A DNA stretch of 22,399 nucleotides from CAZVYN01 sp964631125. GTDB taxonomy: Bacteria > Eisenbacteria > RBG-16-71-46 > CAIMUX01. Below, piece after piece: positions 21,212 through 22,399 of this stretch. Below the pieces are notes generated by a model, which saw only the letters and a program-made list of their open reading frames with translations, had not been told where the DNA came from and did no database searches. The DNA is taken from positions 1-22,399 of the forward strand of contig CAZVYN010000069.1 of the NCBI GenBank assembly GCA_964631125.1, written 5' to 3'. A program made the translations under genes and the position numbers. Every line of letters begins with the position of its first letter. Position 1 is the stretch's first letter.

Positions 21212-22123
21212 GTGCTCTTCATCATCGCCCTGATCGTCGCAGTGTTCGCCATCACCGGTTGGGCGCGATCTCGGGGCGCCACCACCGACATCGGTGGCCG
21301 AGGAACGCCGCCCTACGGCAAGGTTCCACCCGGGCTCCGCGCGTTTCCGCTCCTCGTCGGGGTCCTCGCCCTCCTCGTGGCGATCTCTCAACTCCTGCGA
21401 GTGGTCCCCGCCGGACATGTCGGCGTGGTCGACCTCTTCGGAAACGTCTCCCCTCGCGCGCTGCCGGCCGGACTCCGACTGGTGAATCCGCTCGCAAACG
21501 TCATCCCGATGTCGACCCAGACCCAAGAGATCAAAGAAACGATGGCGGTCCCCTCGAAGGAGGGGCTTTCGATGCAGATCGAGATCAGCGTGCTGTATCA
21601 CCTGATCGGAGAGAAGGCGCCTGAGGTGTACCGCACCGTCGGGACCGAGTACGCCGAGGTGCTGCTCGTTCCGCAGTTCCGATCGGTCACGCGCGGAGTG
21701 ACCGCGTCGTACGAGGCGCGCGCGCTCTATACCTCGGAACGCGAGCAGCTCGCACTGCTGCTCTCCGCCGACCTGGCCAAGCAGACCGAGCCGCGCGGCA
21801 TCGCGATCGAATCGACGCCGCTGCGCCAGCTCACGCTCCCCGATCGCCTCGCTGCCGCGATCGAAGAGAAGCTCTCCGCCGAGCAAGAGTCGCAGCGCAT
21901 GCAGTTCACGCTCCAGAAAGAGACCCAGGAAGCAGAGCGCAAGCGCCTCGAGGCCGCCGGCATCGCCGACTTCCAGAAGATCGTCAGCCAAGGCTTGACC
22001 GATCAACTCCTCCGCTGGAAGGGAATCGAAGCGACCCTCGAGATCGCCAAGTCGACCAACACGAAGGTCGTCGTCATCGGCTCGGGCAAGGACGGGTTGC
22101 CGATCATCTTGGGGAATCCGTAG
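21212..22123 (+). CDS. SPFH/prohibitin family membrane protein
   Basis: A 303-residue protein of the prohibitin/stomatin class, which forms large membrane-bound rings and often partners membrane proteases. Two hydrophobic segments (about 1-17 and 42-60) flank a Gly/Pro-rich stretch. The SPFH domain follows: VVPAGHVGVVDLFGNV, LPAGLRLVNPLANVI, EGLSMQIEISVLYHL, and FRSVTRGVTASYEARALYT. A charged coiled coil (about 222-256, rich in Glu, Gln and Lys) and the late KSTNTKVVVIGSGKDGLP segment are usual for bacterial prohibitins. GTG 21212 has AGGAGG five bases upstream. It begins 37 bp after the radical SAM gene, so co-transcription is likely, and a hairpin follows its stop. Two transmembrane segments rather than one is a mild oddity. 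Confidence 0.92.
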   Translation: MLFIIALIVAVFAITGWARSRGATTDIGGRGTPPYGKVPPGLRAFPLLVGVLALLVAISQLLRVVPAGHVGVVDLFGNVSPRALPAGLRLVNPLANVIPMSTQTQEIKETMAVPSKEGLSMQIEISVLYHLIGEKAPEVYRTVGTEYAEVLLVPQFRSVTRGVTASYEARALYTSEREQLALLLSADLAKQTEPRGIAIESTPLRQLTLPDRLAAAIEEKLSAEQESQRMQFTLQKETQEAERKRLEAAGIADFQKIVSQGLTDQLLRWKGIEATLEIAKSTNTKVVVIGSGKDGLPIILGNP

Positions 22124-22137
22124 CGCTTCGCGACCTG

Positions 22138-22164
22138 AACTCTCGCGACTGGGTCGCGAGAGTT
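22138..22164 (+). terminator. Hairpin terminator after the prohibitin-like gene
   Basis: AACTCTCGCGAC (22138-22149) and GTCGCGAGAGTT (22153-22164) make a perfect 12-bp stem with loop TGG, 14 bp after the stop codon. There is no T-run, so termination may need Rho or the stem may only protect the 3' end. TCGCGACC at 22128-22135 could pair instead with GGTCGCGA at 22152-22159, an alternative fold. Confidence 0.7.
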
Positions 22165-22231
22165 AGATACCTGGGGTTCTCGGCGTCACAACCGCGCTCC
22201 TTCCCCTGTTCCTCGGGCTGAGAACCTAGAT

Positions 22232-22261
22232 GGGGCCCGCGGGTACGACACCGCCGGCCCC
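22232..22261 (+). promoter_or_regulatory. Potential leader hairpin before the last gene
   Basis: GGGGCC (22232-22237) pairs with GGCCCC (22256-22261) and, after a C-C mismatch, GCGG (22239-22242) pairs with CCGC (22251-22254) around an 8-base loop. It lies 35 bp before the GTG start of the last, partial gene. The rest of this 130-bp gap shows only a weak distant inverted repeat, GGTTCTC/GAGAACC at 22175 and 22220. Confidence 0.4.
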
Positions 22262-22296
22262 CAATGCACATCACCACCGTATCCCCGGAGCGCACC

Positions 22297-22399
22297 GTGT
22301 CGACTCTCGGAGCTTGGATCGCCGGCCCCGTCGCCCTCGCCTCCGCACTGATCCTGGCCCCGGCGGCGACCGCCTCCACTGGCACTCACGCCCCGCGAC
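22297..22399 (+). CDS. Start of an exported protein, truncated by the window edge
   Basis: Only 34 codons are visible. GTG 22297 is six bases after GGAG. The translation begins MSTLGAWIAGPVALASALIL and continues through PAATAS, which looks like a signal peptide with a hydrophobic core (about 5-21) and a cleavage site after ATA near residue 26. The mature part starts STGTHAPR. An in-frame ATG at 22264 would add 11 residues but has no ribosome-binding site. The function cannot be judged. Confidence 0.6.
   Translation, partial: MSTLGAWIAGPVALASALILAPAATASTGTHAPR

Noticed and set aside
18892..21291. A 799-codon minus-strand open frame opposite the radical SAM gene
   Set aside because: It is a shadow of a strongly conserved gene with an intact CxxxCxxC motif; the antisense text has no recognisable domain.
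22104..22385. Minus-strand gene at the right edge
   Set aside because: It overlaps the terminator hairpin and the plus-strand signal-peptide start at 22297. Its translation has no domain and looks like a GC shadow.

Overview
The window comes from a very GC-rich bacterium that often starts genes with GTG and has short intergenic gaps. Three secreted proteins end in a FlgD-like/type IX-like C-terminal domain (PNP near the start, a D.sGR turn, then GlY/GvY and VLLR-type endings). That habit, with the base composition, suggests a deep-branching FCB-type lineage such as Candidatus Eisenbacteria or a relative. This is inference; no rRNA or ribosomal marker is present. No tRNA, rRNA, CRISPR array or insertion sequence was seen.

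Left part (1-8000), all on the plus strand. A thiazole synthase gene (thiG) overlaps a ThiE/TenI-family gene whose active-site residues look more like the tautomerase TenI than the synthase ThiE. A locally AT-rich strip with a repeated TTGCCA element then precedes an AAA ATPase/DUF4143 gene. Next come an O-antigen ligase/polymerase-like membrane protein, a secreted protein with 13 Asp-box motifs, and a fusion of a GpgS-like glucosyl-3-phosphoglycerate synthase with a HAD domain that has Ser in place of the nucleophilic Asp.

Middle (8000-14400). A large exported protein has seven carboxypeptidase-regulatory-like repeats and acidic loop insertions, and is flanked by short tandem DNA repeats. 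Beyond it lies the only minus-strand block: four genes joined by three 4-bp stop/start overlaps. In transcription order they are a sugar-phosphate transferase, a GNAT acetyltransferase, a D-cysteine desulfhydrase/ACC-deaminase-like PLP enzyme and an ATP-grasp ligase. I infer a small glycan or aminoacyl-glycan tailoring operon.

Right part (14390-22399), plus strand again. It holds an FKBP-type prolyl isomerase lipoprotein, a 211-nt intergenic stretch with four potential stem-loops, a secreted protein with a Vps62-like GDWE region, a small membrane-associated protein, a fused radical SAM protein (TIGR03960 plus TIGR03936 types), an SPFH/prohibitin-like membrane protein and the first 34 codons of another exported protein. 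Much of the window therefore concerns the cell envelope and secretion, with thiamine and RNA-linked housekeeping genes at the edges.

The observations I rate highest are the nucleophile-less HAD domain fused to a GpgS-like transferase, the overlapping four-gene operon, the structured leader upstream of the Vps62-like gene, and the in-frame hexanucleotide repeats in a signal peptide and in a protein tail.
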